From: Vibrio orientalis CIP 102891 = ATCC 33934
GTDB taxonomy: Bacteria; Pseudomonadota; Gammaproteobacteria; Enterobacterales; Vibrionaceae
NCBI RefSeq assembly: GCF_000176235.1
Contig: NZ_ACZV01000005.1
Span: 1,488,001-1,552,000 of the forward strand
Length of the DNA stretch: 64,000 nucleotides
Direction of reading: 5' to 3'
This document shows positions 25,748 through 34,171 of this stretch, one piece after another. The notes beneath the pieces were generated by a model. The model was not told where the DNA came from, did not search any database, and saw only the letters and a list, made by a program, of their open reading frames with translations. Within the stretch, counting starts at the first letter, position 1, and the number at the start of each line of letters is the position of its first letter. Made by a program: the position numbers and the translations under genes.

Positions 25748-26698
25748 TTAGAACTTGACTAGAGCAGAACCCCAAGTGAAGCCGCCACCAAACGCTTCGA
25801 GCAGTAACGTTTGACCACGCTTAATACGACCATCACGTACAGCCTCATCTAGCGCTGTAGGAACAGTCGCCGCAGATGTATTACCGTGCTTATCAAGCGT
25901 AATTACTACTTGGTCTAGTGACATCGACAGCTTTTTCGCCGTCGCTGAAATAATGCGGTAGTTGGCTTGGTGTGGCACTAACCAATCTAGCTCAGACTTG
26001 TGCATATCGTTTGCAGCAAGCGTATCTTTAACGAGCTTAGACAGTTGCGTTACCGCTACTTTGAATACTTCGTTGCCAGCCATATGTAACCATTTGTCAG
26101 CATCTTTGCCGCGCTCAGGTACTTCAAGGCTGAGTAGCTCGCCGAATCGACCATCTGAATAAATGTGTGTCGATAGAATGCCCGGCTCTTCACTTTGACC
26201 AACCACAACCGCGCCCGCTGCATCACCAAATAGAATGATCGTTGAACGGTCTGTAGGATCACAAGTTTTAGAGAGCGCATCGGCACCAATAACAAGCACA
26301 TTTTTGCACATGCCCGATTTAATATGCTGATCAGCCACTGACAATGCGTAAACAAATCCTGAACACGCCGCTGCTAAATCAAACGCTGGACAGCCTTTGA
26401 TCTCAAGCTTAGCCTGAACCTGACACGCAGATGATGGGAATGTATGGCTGCCGCTCGTGGTAGCAACGATAATAAGGTCGATATCGTCCTTATCAATGCC
26501 CGCCATTTCAATCGCGTTTTTCGCAGCGAAGTAACCCATGTCGGCTACTGTTTCATTTTCAGCAGCAATGCGACGTTCTTTAATACCAGTACGAGTGACA
26601 ATCCACTCATCACTTGTATCTACCATTTTCTCTAGGTCTGCGTTTGAACGCACCTGAGATGGCAGGTAGCTGCCAGTACCTAAAATTTTGCTATACAT
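25748..26698 (-). CDS. fabH: 3-oxoacyl-ACP synthase III
   Basis: A 316-residue KAS III. Cys112 in AAACSGFV has the same number as in E. coli, and the His (PHQANYRI) and Asn (HGNTSAAT) of the triad are present. It starts fatty acid synthesis by joining acetyl-CoA to malonyl-ACP. It starts 5 bp after plsX, so the two are co-transcribed. Confidence 0.97.
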   Translation of the reverse strand: MYSKILGTGSYLPSQVRSNADLEKMVDTSDEWIVTRTGIKERRIAAENETVADMGYFAAKNAIEMAGIDKDDIDLIIVATTSGSHTFPSSACQVQAKLEIKGCPAFDLAAACSGFVYALSVADQHIKSGMCKNVLVIGADALSKTCDPTDRSTIILFGDAAGAVVVGQSEEPGILSTHIYSDGRFGELLSLEVPERGKDADKWLHMAGNEVFKVAVTQLSKLVKDTLAANDMHKSELDWLVPHQANYRIISATAKKLSMSLDQVVITLDKHGNTSAATVPTALDEAVRDGRIKRGQTLLLEAFGGGFTWGSALVKF

Positions 26699-26703
26699 GA
26701 AGA

Positions 26704-27729
26704 CTAATAATGCCTCTCGAGTAAAACCGCTTCCAAACGATCGCTAATACGGTTTGGTACTTGTCGTTGGACCTCATGCAGCGCCTCACCAATTGCATTG
26801 ATGACTGCGCCTACATCAGCACTTCCGTGGCTTTTTATGACAATGCCGCGCAATCCTAGCAAACTTGCGCCATTATACTGGTCGGGGTTCAATGTTTTTA
26901 GCTCATTAAATAAGCTAGAAAATAATTTTCTTGCAATCCAACCCTTTATAGATGAGGCCATCATATGCGATTTCAACTTATCTATAAACAGTTGGGCTGT
27001 CCCTTCACACGCTTTAAGACAGACGTTTCCGACAAAACCATCACAAACAACAACATCTGCAGCATCATGAAGAAGTTGATTTCCTTCAATATAGCCAACG
27101 AAGTTTACCGATTTGGTTTGAGACAGCATTTCAGCACAGCGCTTGACAAGATCATTACCTTTTATTTCTTCAGCACCTATGTTGAGGATTGCGACTCTCG
27201 GTGGTCGTTGTAGATATTGCTCCGCCAATGCACTGCCCATGACAGCAAACTGGAATAGAGAGTCTGCATCACTGGAAACATTCGCACCTAAATCTAGCAT
27301 CCAAGTACGAGCACCTGAGGCGGTGGGTAAGGCAGAAATAAGTGCAGGGCGTTCAATACCAGGCAGCAACTTGAGTTTAAATCGAGACAAAGCCATTAAA
27401 GCGCCGGTATTACCGCAGCTAACACAAGCATCAGCTTGGCTATCGGCAACCAGCTCAATCGCTGTTCCCATTGAACTGCCTTGACTGTTTCTTAGTGCAA
27501 GAGAAGGTTTTTCGGAATTAGAGATCACTCGGTCCGTGTGTTGAATACTCAAACGAGGATTCGTCTGAAAACCAAGCGAAGATAATTGAGACGTGATCTG
27601 AGATTGATCACCAATAAGGACCACTTTTAGCTCTGGGAAATGCGACAGTGCCTGCACGGCGGCAGGCACTGTGACGCGAGGACCGAAGTCCCCGCCCATT
27701 GCATCAAGTGCAACGGTTATATTTTGCAA
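26704..27729 (-). CDS. plsX: Phosphate acyltransferase PlsX
   Basis: A 341-residue PlsX with the family start ITVALDAMGGDFGP, plus SCGNTGALMALS and CDGFVGNVCLK. It converts acyl-ACP to acyl-phosphate for phospholipid synthesis. The only sensible start is TTG at 27729, preceded by TAAGGTTGACC; a weak start codon may limit its output relative to rpmF just upstream (9 bp gap). It is part of the yceD-rpmF-plsX-fab unit. Confidence 0.95.
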   Translation of the reverse strand: MQNITVALDAMGGDFGPRVTVPAAVQALSHFPELKVVLIGDQSQITSQLSSLGFQTNPRLSIQHTDRVISNSEKPSLALRNSQGSSMGTAIELVADSQADACVSCGNTGALMALSRFKLKLLPGIERPALISALPTASGARTWMLDLGANVSSDADSLFQFAVMGSALAEQYLQRPPRVAILNIGAEEIKGNDLVKRCAEMLSQTKSVNFVGYIEGNQLLHDAADVVVCDGFVGNVCLKACEGTAQLFIDKLKSHMMASSIKGWIARKLFSSLFNELKTLNPDQYNGASLLGLRGIVIKSHGSADVGAVINAIGEALHEVQRQVPNRISDRLEAVLLERHY

Positions 27730-27738
27730 AGGTCAACC

Positions 27739-27909
27739 TTACTTGTTGATAACCTTTTTGCCACGGTAGTAACCTTCAGCAGTTACGTTGTGGCGTAGGT
27801 GAGTTTCACCTGAAGTTGCGTCTACAGAAAGTGCTGCTGTAGTTAGGGCATCGTGTGAACGACGCATACCACGCATTGAACGTGATTTCTTGCTCTTTTG
27901 TACGGCCAT
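27739..27909 (-). CDS. rpmF: 50S ribosomal protein L32
   Basis: A 56-residue L32: it starts MAVQKSKKSRSMRGMRRSHD and ends GYYRGKKVINK. No zinc-binding cysteines are present, as in the enteric form. ATG at 27909 follows TAGGAGTAGGGTCA. It sits between yceD and plsX, the conserved arrangement that links ribosome and membrane synthesis. Confidence 0.98.
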   Translation of the reverse strand: MAVQKSKKSRSMRGMRRSHDALTTAALSVDATSGETHLRHNVTAEGYYRGKKVINK

Positions 27910-27939
27910 TGACCCTACTCCTATGTAAGTATTAAAGAA

Positions 27940-28467
27940 TTACTTCTTTAAGCTTTTTAAAACGTCAAATGGATTCGGCTTCTCTTCTTCCACAATTTCT
28001 TCTGGAATCTCGCCAAACACCATATTATCTGAATCAACGCTACAATCCGCTTCTTCGTGCATTGCTATTTGAGGCAAGTTTAGAATGAACTCGTCTTCAA
28101 CTAACTGTATTAGGTCTAACTCACCGTACTCGTTCAGATCTACCAAATCGTACTCTTCCGGTGCTTCCTCTTCAGTCTTTTCACCGCGATACGGTGTATA
28201 GGTGAATTGGACATCGCACTCATGTGCGAAAACCTCATTACAGCGCTGACACTCTAAGTCGACTTCGATGTTAGCTTTACCAGAGATAACAACGAGTCGC
28301 TGCTCATCTAAGTCAAATGACAGTGACACTTGGGCGTCGCGTTTAACGCCTTCGACTGATTCCAATAAGCGCTTAAAGAGACTAACTTGAATAATACCTT
28401 CAACATCTAGTCGCTTTTGAGCTGAGCGTGTCGGATCAATCGTACGCGGTATTTTTACCTTTTGCAT
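27940..28467 (-). CDS. yceD: YceD, DUF177 family 23S rRNA accumulation protein
   Basis: A 175-residue DUF177 protein. The central region has the CxxC pair in LECQRCNEVF, and the C-terminal half is strongly acidic (EEEAPEEYDLVDLNEYGELD). In E. coli YceD is needed for normal 23S rRNA levels, though the mechanism is not settled. It is the first gene of the yceD-rpmF-plsX-fab group and diverges from the maf paralogue across 148 bp. Confidence 0.93.
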   Translation of the reverse strand: MQKVKIPRTIDPTRSAQKRLDVEGIIQVSLFKRLLESVEGVKRDAQVSLSFDLDEQRLVVISGKANIEVDLECQRCNEVFAHECDVQFTYTPYRGEKTEEEAPEEYDLVDLNEYGELDLIQLVEDEFILNLPQIAMHEEADCSVDSDNMVFGEIPEEIVEEEKPNPFDVLKSLKK

Positions 28468-28615
28468 AGGGCGCGAATTCTATCTTCCAAATCGTTTATA
28501 GTCAAAGAAAAAGGGCAAAAAGTTATACTTTTTTTCCTTATCAGCGAGAGAGCTAGTATCACAACCATAATATCGATTAAGCTCACACTAACCCGCCGTT
28601 AGATTGTAAATTAAA

Positions 28616-29197
28616 ATGCAGAATTACCAACTAGTTTTAGCTTCAACCTCACCATACCGACAACAACTGCTCAATAAACTAGCAGTAGAATTTACGACCG
28701 CATCGCCCGAGTTTGATGAGACTCCATTCGAAAATGAAAGTCCAATCGAGCTGGTAACACGCCTCGCCAAAGGCAAAGCGCAGTCATGCGCACTCACAAA
28801 ACCAAGTTTAGTGATAGGTAGCGATCAAGTTTGCATCATTAACGGCAAAATCATCGGTAAACCTCACACGCGCGAAAAAGCGATCGAGCAGCTCAGCGAA
28901 CAAAGTGGTCAATCGATTCAGTTTTATACTGGCTTAGCACTATATAATTCGCACACGAAGAAAATAGAGGTAAAGGTCGATACATTTACGGTTCATTTCC
29001 GTCAACTGACTGAAAAACAAATCGCCAATTATGTGGATAAAGAACAACCGTTCTTTTGCGCAGGCAGCTTTAAAAGCGAAGGGTTAGGCATCGCACTGTT
29101 TGAACGACTAGAAGGCAAAGATCCGAACACCTTGGTCGGGCTTCCGCTGATAGATTTAGTGGATATGCTCGAATCTCAAGGGTTTGAGGTGCTTTAA
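28616..29197 (+). CDS. yceF: Maf-like nucleotide pyrophosphatase (YceF-type)
   Basis: A 193-residue Maf protein: LASTSPYRQQLL at the start, then SPEFDE, the catalytic Asp in VIGSDQV, and KPHTREKA. Maf enzymes hydrolyse modified nucleoside triphosphates; the YceF subgroup prefers 7-methyl-GTP. The place next to yceD and rluC matches E. coli yceF. It is a single gene, followed by a terminator. Confidence 0.92.
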   Translation: MQNYQLVLASTSPYRQQLLNKLAVEFTTASPEFDETPFENESPIELVTRLAKGKAQSCALTKPSLVIGSDQVCIINGKIIGKPHTREKAIEQLSEQSGQSIQFYTGLALYNSHTKKIEVKVDTFTVHFRQLTEKQIANYVDKEQPFFCAGSFKSEGLGIALFERLEGKDPNTLVGLPLIDLVDMLESQGFEVL

Positions 29198-29214
29198 TAC
29201 CCAGCAGAAAAAAC

Positions 29215-29244
29215 AAAGGGAGACGCTGTTACGTCTCCCCTTTT
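29215..29244 (+). terminator. Terminator after yceF
   Basis: GGGAGACG (29218-29225), 6-base loop, CGTCTCCC (29232-29239), then CTTTT, with AAA on the left. Confidence 0.85.
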
Positions 29245-29265
29245 ATATGACCAGCCACTCAATCC

Positions 29266-29368
29266 GTCATTCCATAGAGCGACGAAGGAGTGAGTAGGGA
29301 ATCTCCTGCAGTGATCCACTTGCTTTAAAAGATTCCCAACTCGGTCGTTCCTCCCTCTCGGGAATGAC
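29266..29368. repeat. Palindromic intergenic element, copy 2 (103 bp)
   Basis: It is bounded by perfect 8-bp inverted ends GTCATTCC and GGAATGAC, and the inverted similarity continues inward with mismatches (ACGAAGGAG against CCTCCCTC). The same element, inverted, occurs at 15790-15890. It carries no coding frame. The copy lies between convergent yceF and rluC, so its transcript would fold into a long hairpin and may act as a terminator. Confidence 0.85.
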
Positions 29369-29386
29369 AACCTATCAGCTAACGAA

Positions 29387-30337
29387 CTATTTGTTTAGCT
29401 TACGCAACCCAACCAATGCTTTCTCTAGCTTAGGCTCCATTGGCGCATTAATCTCCATCCACTCGTCATTCGACGGGTGTTGAAACTTGATATTAGCCGC
29501 ATGCAAGAACAAGCGGTCTAACCCAACCTGCCCTGTGTAAGCATCAAATCGACGATCGCCATAGCGATCATCCCACGCGATAGGATGGCCTGTATATTGT
29601 GTATGTACACGAATCTGGTGCGTACGCCCGGTAATTGGGCTTGCTTGAATCAAGGTTGCCTCGGCAAACTTTTCCAGAATCTTAAAACGAGTTTCTGACG
29701 GTTTACCATTCGGGTTAACACGTACAATGCTGTTGACTTCATTTTTCAGCAATGGCGCATTGACCACTTTACAGTTTGCTTTCCATTGACCCATCACCAA
29801 AGCGAAGTAAAACTTCTTGACTGTCTTTTCACGGAACTGGGCTTGTAAGTGACGTAATGCAGAGCGCTTCTTCGCAACCAGGAGTATCCCTGATGTATCA
29901 CGGTCGATACGATGTACCAGTTCTAAAAATCTAGCCTCTGGACGCAGAGCTCGTAGTGCTTCAATCGCGCCAAACTTAAGTCCGCTGCCACCGTGAACCG
30001 CTGTACCTGAAGGTTTATTAAGAATCAGCATATGATCGTCTTCATGAATAATCATATATTCTAGTTCTGCGACCTTATTGAGCTTAGTGCTCGGTGCCGC
30101 TTCTTCCGGTTTCTCTTCGATGGTCACTGGCGGGATACGAACCAAATCACCTGCTTTTAGTTTGTATTCGGCCTTAATGCGTTTTTTATTTACACGCACC
30201 TCTCCCTTACGCAGGATTCGATAAACCATGCTTTTAGGAATACTTTTCAATTGGTTGCGTAAGAAGTTATCAATACGCTGACCTGCCATGTCTTCGTCAA
30301 TGTCGACGAATTGGACTTTTGTTCTAATTTCGCTCAT
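29387..30337 (-). CDS. rluC: 23S rRNA pseudouridine synthase RluC
   Basis: A 316-residue RluA-family enzyme. An S4 RNA-binding domain (about 20-80) precedes the catalytic domain with Asp145 in HRIDRDTSG. E. coli RluC makes pseudouridine at 23S positions 955, 2504 and 2580. The divergent position next to rne is the enteric arrangement and separates it from RluD and RluA. Confidence 0.93.
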   Translation of the reverse strand: MSEIRTKVQFVDIDEDMAGQRIDNFLRNQLKSIPKSMVYRILRKGEVRVNKKRIKAEYKLKAGDLVRIPPVTIEEKPEEAAPSTKLNKVAELEYMIIHEDDHMLILNKPSGTAVHGGSGLKFGAIEALRALRPEARFLELVHRIDRDTSGILLVAKKRSALRHLQAQFREKTVKKFYFALVMGQWKANCKVVNAPLLKNEVNSIVRVNPNGKPSETRFKILEKFAEATLIQASPITGRTHQIRVHTQYTGHPIAWDDRYGDRRFDAYTGQVGLDRLFLHAANIKFQHPSNDEWMEINAPMEPKLEKALVGLRKLNK

Positions 30338-30910
30338 GCGTTTATTCTAACACCCTAACTTGCGCAGAATCACATTTTCTTCGCAACAAAATGGAAAACA
30401 GCTCAATAAGAGTGAATTCCAAATCCTCTACGGATAAAAATCCATCAAATTTATTGTAAATATCAAAAAAGAGCTCAATAACACCGATAAAACAAATACT
30501 TATAGAAAATAAAATCAGCTTTTTCAGCGATTTATTATAAAGCAGATTGCTGAGTTTAATGGGTACTGCTATAGTTCACACCTGCAATATATGAGTTGGT
30601 TGCATTTTAAACAAACCTTCCCATATTTTGAGCAATAGATTGAGTAGCTCGCTAATTTACCAAAATGCTGCATACGGCGTAAGACATTTTTGAAATTGGC
30701 AATCTTGTCACCTACTCGTCGTACATCATGTTGAGTATTTTCCGCCGATTATGCGGCTTACAAGCTGAACGAGAAAAGCTTGTGAGACTGAAGTGCCCCA
30801 AGAGCATCCCTCCAGCCGGGAGGCTGCAACGATTAAGCCATGGGATCAGGCACCGTGAATGCGACCGAAATGACAAGAACAAAACAAAAGAATGACAACG
30901 AGATTTATCA
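30338..30910 (+). promoter_or_regulatory. Long rne leader region with RNase E 5' UTR-like structure
   Basis: No gene is visible in these 573 bp. The left part is A+T-rich and would hold the rluC and rne promoters. From about 30730 the base composition changes and several hairpins appear: CCGC/GCGG, CAAGCT/AGCTTG, and CCTCC (30809-30813) with GGAGG (30819-30823), followed by conserved-looking AACGATTAAGCCATGGGAT. This looks like the rne 5' UTR element through which RNase E limits its own mRNA. The match is from memory, not from a covariance search. Confidence 0.65.
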
Positions 30911-33871
30911 ATGAAAAGAATGTTAATTAACGCAACTCAAAAAGAAGAGTTGCGTGTTGCTTTAGTTGATGGGCAGCGCTTATACGATTTGGATATCGAA
31001 AGCCCTGGTCATGAATCTAAAAAAGCAAATATCTACAAAGGACGTATCACACGCATCGAACCAAGCCTAGAAGCGGCTTTTGTTGACTATGGTGCAGAAA
31101 GACACGGTTTCCTCCCTCTTAAAGAAATTGCCCGCGAATACTTCCCTGAAGGTTATACCTACCAAGGCCGTCCAAGCATTAAAGAAGTGCTAACCGAAGG
31201 CCAAGAAGTAATCGTACAAGTTGAAAAAGAAGAACGTGGTAGCAAGGGCGCTGCTCTTACAACGTTCATCTCTCTCGCTGGTAGTTATCTGGTTCTTATG
31301 CCAAACAACCCTCGTGCAGGCGGTATTTCTCGTCGTATCGAAGGTGATGAGCGTACTCAACTTAAAGCTGCACTAAGTACTTTGGAACTGCCTCAGGGCA
31401 TGGGCCTAATCGTACGTACAGCTGGTGTTGGTAAAAGCGCTGAAGAGCTTGAGTGGGATTTAAACGTACTTCTGAATCACTGGGGCGCAATCAAGCAAGC
31501 TTCTGACTCTAACGCTGCACCTTTCTTGATTCACCAAGAGAGTAACGTGATCGTTCGCGCTATCCGTGACTATTTGCGTCGCGATATTGGCGAAATCCTT
31601 ATCGACAGCAACACAATTTACGAGCGCGCACTTGAGCACATCAGCTTAATTCGCCCGGACTTCGTAAGCCGTGTTAAGAAATACGATGGCGAAGTACCCC
31701 TATTTAGCCACTACCAAATCGAAAGTCAGATCGAATCTGCGTTCCAGCGTGAAGTTCGTCTGCCTTCAGGTGGTTCAATCGTAATCGACCCAACAGAAGC
31801 GTTAACTTCAATCGATATCAACTCTGCTCGTGCAACGAAAGGTGGTGATATTGAAGAAACAGCTCTAAACACTAACTTAGAAGCTGCTGAAGAGATTGCT
31901 CGCCAACTACGTCTACGTGATTTAGGTGGTCTAGTTGTTATCGACTTTATCGACATGACGCCTGTGCGTCACCAGCGTGAAGTTGAAAACCGTCTACGTG
32001 ATTCTGTTCGTATGGATCGCGCTCGTGTACAAATCGGCCGAATTTCTCGTTTTGGTCTATTGGAAATGTCACGTCAGCGTCTGAGCCCATCTCTTGCAGA
32101 AGCTAGTCACCACATCTGTCCTCGCTGTACAGGTACTGGTGTCGTTCGTGACAACGAATCATTAGCGCTATCTGTTCTTCGTCTTATCGAAGAAGAAGCA
32201 CTGAAAGATAATACTGCGCAAGTACTGGCCGTTGTGCCTGTACCTATCGCCTCTTACCTGCTTAATGAAAAGCGTCGTTCAGTTAACCACATTGAACGCA
32301 TTCAAGAAGTGAAGATCACTGTTGTACCTAACTCAGACATGGAAACACCGCACTTCGATGTTATCCGTGTTCGTGAAGGTGAAGAGTTTGATCTACTTTC
32401 TTACCTACTTCCTCAAAAGCTTGAAGCAATGAAGGAAGCTGAAGGCAAAGAGCCTGTAGAAGTTGAAGCTAAGCCTAAGAAGATCGAAGAGCCTGCACTG
32501 AAAGGTTTCGCATCTCCTAGCCAAACGGCTCCAGCGCTAGCAACGCCAGCTCCAACGGCAAAACCTACACCAGAGAAAAAGGCTAAGAGCGAGCCAGCTC
32601 AAGACGAACAGCCTGGTTTGGTAAGCCGCTTCTTTAAAGCTTTAGGTAGCTTCTTGTTTGGTTCAACTGAAAAAGAAGAACAGAACAAAGAAGAGCAGAA
32701 GCCAAAAGAGCGTAAAGAAGGTAACCGCAATAACCGTAACCGCCGCAATCGTAACGATAACCGTCGCCGTAACAACCGCGATAATCGTAACGACAATCGC
32801 AGCGAGAATCGTGAAGACAAACGCGATAACAAGCGTAAGAACACTCGCGATGAAGCAGCGAACGAAGCGAAGCCAAATGAACGTAAGCAGCAGAACCGTA
32901 AGCCTAAACAAGATCGCCGTAACAAACGCGATGATGTTAAGCCAAGTAAGGTTGCTGAAGAAGGTCTAAAACTGGCAGCTGACGCTCAGCAAACTGACAA
33001 ACCTGATGTACGTAAAGAACGTGCAGAAGAGAAAGCAGCAAAAGTTAAAGAGCGTCGCCAACGTCGTAAGTTATCTAAGCAAGTTCGCGTTAAAGACCAA
33101 GTGAACAAAGCGAAAGCTGACGAAGAAGCGAAGCAAGTTCAATCCGAAGCAAAAGCGGAGGCTGTTGAAGAGAAAGCAGTAGACGCAGTTTCTGAAGAGT
33201 CTGCAGAACAACCAAAACAGCGTCGTAACCGTCGTTCACCTCGTCACCTACGTGCAAGTGGTCAACGTCGTCGTCGTGGTCGCGATCGTCGCCCTAACCC
33301 ATTCCGCCTACGTAAAGGTGGTGTTGCATCTCCAGAAATGGCGATGGGTAAAGTAATGCCAAGCTACGGCATCACTAAACCAGCACCTAAGCAGCAAGCG
33401 AAAACAGACAATGTTAACGCTGTAGCTGTGGAAGCGAGCGCGGAAACAAACGTGGCATCACTAGGTGGCTTTGCTTGTCCTGAGATGGCAATGGGTAAAG
33501 TAATCGTTCGTCGTGAACAGCCTGTGGTTGAAGACAAAGTTGAAGTTACAGCTCCTGTTACTCCTGAAGTAAAACCTGAGCCAGTCGTTGAAACACCAGC
33601 TGTTGTTGAAGCTCCAGTCGTGGTAGAAACCGTCGCTGAAGAGTCAACACAAGTTGAAGCAACAAAAGCGGCTCCTTCTGAGATTGTTTTACCTCAAAGC
33701 TTCAAAGGTCATGCCTCTGCTTCAATGGCAAAAGCTCCTGGCAGCACAGAGATGAAAGAGATCACTGTAAATGCAGCGCCATTCAAAGCAGAACGCTATG
33801 AATCACGCGGTGCAGGTAGCCAAGTTGCTCGCAACCAAGCTGGCGCAGCGATGACTAAACCTCAGTTCTAG
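30911..33871 (+). CDS. rne: Ribonuclease E
   Basis: A 986-residue RNase E. The catalytic half has the S1 domain (about 35-120), Asp302 (SIDINSARAT) and Asp345 (VIDFIDM), and the zinc-link CPRC at 403-406. The membrane-binding helix GLVSRFFKALGSFLFG is near 568-583. The rest is a disordered tail: a very Arg/Asn-rich block (about 600-680), a Lys/Glu-rich coil, a second Arg-rich block near 780-800, two copies of PEMAMGKV (about 807 and 856), and a C-terminal segment near 931-986 that probably binds PNPase. It is the core of the RNA degradosome. Opposite-strand open frames within the Arg-rich part are artefacts of composition. Confidence 0.97.
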   Translation: MKRMLINATQKEELRVALVDGQRLYDLDIESPGHESKKANIYKGRITRIEPSLEAAFVDYGAERHGFLPLKEIAREYFPEGYTYQGRPSIKEVLTEGQEVIVQVEKEERGSKGAALTTFISLAGSYLVLMPNNPRAGGISRRIEGDERTQLKAALSTLELPQGMGLIVRTAGVGKSAEELEWDLNVLLNHWGAIKQASDSNAAPFLIHQESNVIVRAIRDYLRRDIGEILIDSNTIYERALEHISLIRPDFVSRVKKYDGEVPLFSHYQIESQIESAFQREVRLPSGGSIVIDPTEALTSIDINSARATKGGDIEETALNTNLEAAEEIARQLRLRDLGGLVVIDFIDMTPVRHQREVENRLRDSVRMDRARVQIGRISRFGLLEMSRQRLSPSLAEASHHICPRCTGTGVVRDNESLALSVLRLIEEEALKDNTAQVLAVVPVPIASYLLNEKRRSVNHIERIQEVKITVVPNSDMETPHFDVIRVREGEEFDLLSYLLPQKLEAMKEAEGKEPVEVEAKPKKIEEPALKGFASPSQTAPALATPAPTAKPTPEKKAKSEPAQDEQPGLVSRFFKALGSFLFGSTEKEEQNKEEQKPKERKEGNRNNRNRRNRNDNRRRNNRDNRNDNRSENREDKRDNKRKNTRDEAANEAKPNERKQQNRKPKQDRRNKRDDVKPSKVAEEGLKLAADAQQTDKPDVRKERAEEKAAKVKERRQRRKLSKQVRVKDQVNKAKADEEAKQVQSEAKAEAVEEKAVDAVSEESAEQPKQRRNRRSPRHLRASGQRRRRGRDRRPNPFRLRKGGVASPEMAMGKVMPSYGITKPAPKQQAKTDNVNAVAVEASAETNVASLGGFACPEMAMGKVIVRREQPVVEDKVEVTAPVTPEVKPEPVVETPAVVEAPVVVETVAEESTQVEATKAAPSEIVLPQSFKGHASASMAKAPGSTEMKEITVNAAPFKAERYESRGAGSQVARNQAGAAMTKPQF

Positions 33872-33892
33872 TCCTGCTATAACTTGTGATTA

Positions 33893-33922
33893 AACAGCCT
33901 CTTATTCAGAGGCTGTTTTTTT
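33893..33922 (+). terminator. Terminator after rne; spacer to the SulP gene otherwise empty
   Basis: AACAGCCTCT (33893-33902), 5-base loop, AGAGGCTGTT (33908-33917), then T residues. From here to 34171 I see no gene and no operator I can name; the SulP promoter must lie there. Confidence 0.92.
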
Positions 33923-34171
33923 ATCTCACTAGAGCTTTAACCTGTAACGAGCCCGCTAACGAACTCAATCAATTTTGTTGCGATTAATTGATCACAAATA
34001 TTGTTCGATACCTGTATCAATCTTGAACTTAATCACACTTTTCGGTAGCATGCGCCGACTCGATCTGAATTGTTAAATTTGGTCTTTCTGCTCTTTTACA
34101 TTGCATTTTTGCCCGCTGGCGACTAAATACAATTCAGAATACTTTTAAACACTTAGCCAAACTGAGCAAAT

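Noticed and set aside
32599..32969. Several overlapping open frames opposite or offset to rne
   Set aside because: They arise from the Arg/Asn-rich coding stretch of RNase E and encode low-complexity sequence.
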